Part shown: positions 62,101 through 64,000 of the stretch, piece by piece
Layout of the letters: each line of letters begins with the position of its first letter
Numbering within the stretch: the first letter of the stretch is position 1
The notes under the pieces: generated by a model
The model's database searches: none
What the model was told of the DNA's origin: nothing
What the model saw: only the letters and a program-made list of their open reading frames with translations
Assembly: GCA_000697475.1 (NCBI GenBank)
Contig: JNEU01001107.1
Coordinates: 62,001-126,000, forward strand
Reading direction: 5' to 3'
Origin: Lichtheimia corymbifera B2541
Taxonomy: Eukaryota; Mucoromycota; Mucoromycetes; Mucorales; Lichtheimiaceae
Length of the DNA: 64,000 nt
Program-made: the position numbers and the translations under genes

Positions 62101-62857
62101 CGACTTTATTCTTGACTGCCTTCTCCTCTGGTAAAGTCAATTGCATGAAAAATAGGGAGCTATTCATATCAGGTGTTAGCAACATAGGTATCCCATAGCA
62201 GCCGTTTCCAACGCGACGCAACCATTACCTTTCTGGAGACACCTCGGTAAACATAGGTAACGATAAATCAGTCTCTTCGGCAGTTGGTGCTGTCCTCTCA
62301 GGTACGATGATTGACCTATAATGAGTGCGAGTGCATTCATGCATGAATAAATGCTATTTTACGTGGCTATTCCCCCCAGCATTGCCAATAATGACACCCA
62401 ACAATAACCGTAGATAGCATATTAAAATAAAGCCAACATACCTGCCGTTTAGCAGAGGCTGCATAAACTCATGATATCGTCGTTCGAGATCGTTAGCCAT
62501 ACGATGAATGGGCGTGGTGGGATCATGGTGGAAACGTTGAGCGTTCTTCCAAATGAGCACGAGATCGTCTTGAAACTGGCCAAAGTTCTTGTACTGTCCA
62601 CGATATACTTTTTTCTCCAGCGTGAGCAGGTCCATGGGTGTTTGGATCTCTTGGTGATATAAGGTTGCTGTTGAAGGCACTGGAAGCATAAAAGGCCATA
62701 TTGAATAGCAGGAAGCCAAGTGGTCGACAACTTGGACGCACAAGTGTAAAAATAACATAGAGGCTCGTATCCTTTGCGATCCAAGAGGCCCATCGGTCTC
62801 ATGTTCTTCCCGCAAGTCCTGCCGATCGTCCACATAAACTTGCTGAGGTTGTGACAT
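59190..62857 (-). CDS. Bromodomain-protein kinase fusion with AT-hook tail
   Basis: Four exons: 62857-62442, 62315-62229, 62159-61057, 60985-59190; 1133 aa. Residues about 45-138 are a bromodomain (SIWPFMLPVPSTATLYHQEI, TPMDLLTLEKKVYRGQY, FGQFQDDLVLIWKNA); the acetyl-lysine Asn is replaced: NAQRFHHD instead of NAxxYN. Residues 170-330 form an unrecognised globular region, then a Ser/Gln-rich linker. From about 550 a Ser/Thr kinase domain: HRDLSEVNFMVN (near 669) and LIDFGKA (near 699) are present, but the strand-3 lysine reads Gln (VVVQTF, near 579). Then come a basic region, an AT-hook-like KRKRGRPKGS, polyAla and a Ser/Pro tail. All three junctions keep frame; intron retention gives a stop. 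A nuclear chromatin role is inferred. Confidence 0.78.
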
Positions 62858-63000
62858 AGCGATCAACGGTGATTGAGGAGCAAAAAGTTGTTGCTTTGGT
62901 GAGGAGTGGGGTTTAAGTCGGCTTACTTTGAACCACAGGCAATACCAGCAATGAGAGACTGAGATCGCACAGCAGCAAGTGTATTGCTTGCAGTCACACA

Positions 63001-63037
<37 letters not shown>

Positions 63038-64000
63038 ACATATGCCATGGGTGCATTCTCTGCGCTGCCATATCACCCCTATCAACCAATTGTCATGACT
63101 GTCTCATGGAGCTTCTTTACTATATTCTATGATCCTACATACAACTATGGTTAATGCCATGCGAAAAAGGATGTCAAACTGAACACAAACTTCGCATCCG
63201 CTGTCAAATCACGTGTTCTTGCTCATCCATTCTTCATGCCCCTCATGTCAGCCTTCTCTCCAGTAATACACAATGGCATCATATTTATCCTTCCTCCACC
63301 AAGATTGTATATTAAATAACTTATAAAACAATACATTGATATAATTCATGATAAAAGTCACTAGCTCTCAATTTCGCAAATGACATCCTTTCTTGCCGTG
63401 GATCATTGGTGATTGACTATGTGATTCTTGGAGGATTAGTTATAGAGACGACAATGACGCAGAAAAATATGGTTCACCTTTCCCTTGGCGAGAGGTTACT
63501 TGATGAATCCCCATATCTTCTCCTTGACATCTGAAAGGAAGCATGCGATACACAATAGACCAGGCCTTGACACACGCGGAAACGTTGAATTCATCTAAGA
63601 CATCCGTACAGCTGCTTGGGAAATGTTATCCGCACGATGGGCCCTGAAAGGAACTACTTATGGCACTGAAAGCGAGCGTTTCAACGATGATCCCCAATAA
63701 AGGAAGGTGTTGCAGGTGGGATGACTTGCAGAGCATCGAGAGGATAATTGGCAATCACGACCATAAGATGATCAAATAAGCTACGCCCCAAAGATGGGTT
63801 GCTTGCTGCAGATATAACCACCAAAGTCGAATGTCAATCGTGCTCCTTCAAAAGCAATGACAACTGCACGGGGAACGAATAGATCTTCTAGGCACCAACG
63901 ATTATGCGAAGATGGCTTGATGGGATGGCGGACCTGTGAATCCAGACGTTACCAGCTAGCCATGCCGATTGGATATTGACTCGATACATCTGTAATAGAC
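62858..64000. other. Upstream region of the bromodomain-kinase gene to the window end
   Basis: No supported gene in 1.1 kb. Holds a GA microsatellite about 150 bases upstream of the start codon. A gene beginning past the window edge cannot be excluded. Confidence 0.4.
63006..63033. repeat. (GA)n microsatellite
   Basis: Fourteen GA units (CT on the transcribed sense of the downstream minus-strand gene), in its probable promoter or leader. Confidence 0.9.

Overview
The window is nuclear DNA of a filamentous fungus, most likely Mucoromycota (Mucorales-type). About 100 short spliceosomal introns (mostly 50-80 bp, GT..TAG/CAG) interrupt typical fungal housekeeping genes. Proteins carry long Gln-, Ser- or Pro-rich tails, start codons tend to follow pyrimidine-rich tracts, and the gene mix (FAR1-type DNA-binding protein, FunK/bromodomain-like kinase, TBC, reticulon, JEN-type carrier) fits an early-diverging lineage. 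I rebuilt gene models by joining exons by hand; nearly every model gives an intact reading frame divisible by three. No rRNA, tRNA, CRISPR array or bacterial-style operon was seen.

Layout. 0.5-8.6 kb: PIP 5-kinase, a glycolipid-transfer protein, ethanolamine kinase (-), a Ser/Pro-rich single-pass membrane protein (-) and a STEEP1/CXorf56 homologue (-). 8.8-24.9 kb: a small secreted acidic protein, XPF/Rad1 nuclease, a TBC-domain protein, a fungal-specific transcription factor (-) and an F-BAR-like RhoGAP. 25.8-33.1 kb: a scrambled accessory island. It holds a 207-bp tandem repeat, a 444-bp foldback transposon with 9-bp target duplications sitting in the tail of a broken HSP90 copy, a 5'-truncated complex I (NDUFS8) copy joined head-on to that HSP90 piece, a decaying lineage-specific gene, and a second, broken copy of the RhoGAP 3' end with its downstream flank. 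34.1-44.4 kb: PH-domain protein, reticulon, small homeodomain protein, calcineurin A, V-ATPase subunit d (-), HET-like protein (-), CAP-Gly protein (-). 44.6-64 kb: LSM2 (-), JEN-type monocarboxylate carrier, FAR1-type protein, peroxisomal-type long-chain alcohol oxidase, FHA protein (-), histidine acid phosphatase, and a bromodomain-kinase fusion (-).

The genes are independent eukaryotic units rather than a pathway, though lipid and membrane functions recur (PIP5K, GLTP, ethanolamine kinase, alcohol oxidase, reticulon, RhoGAP, TBC). The most unusual items are the bromodomain-kinase fusion with non-canonical active-site residues in both domains, the gene-fragment island with its transposon, four GC-AG introns all with the same GCAAGT donor, a 10-nt microexon in the carrier gene, and a TBC domain with its glutamine finger replaced by lysine.
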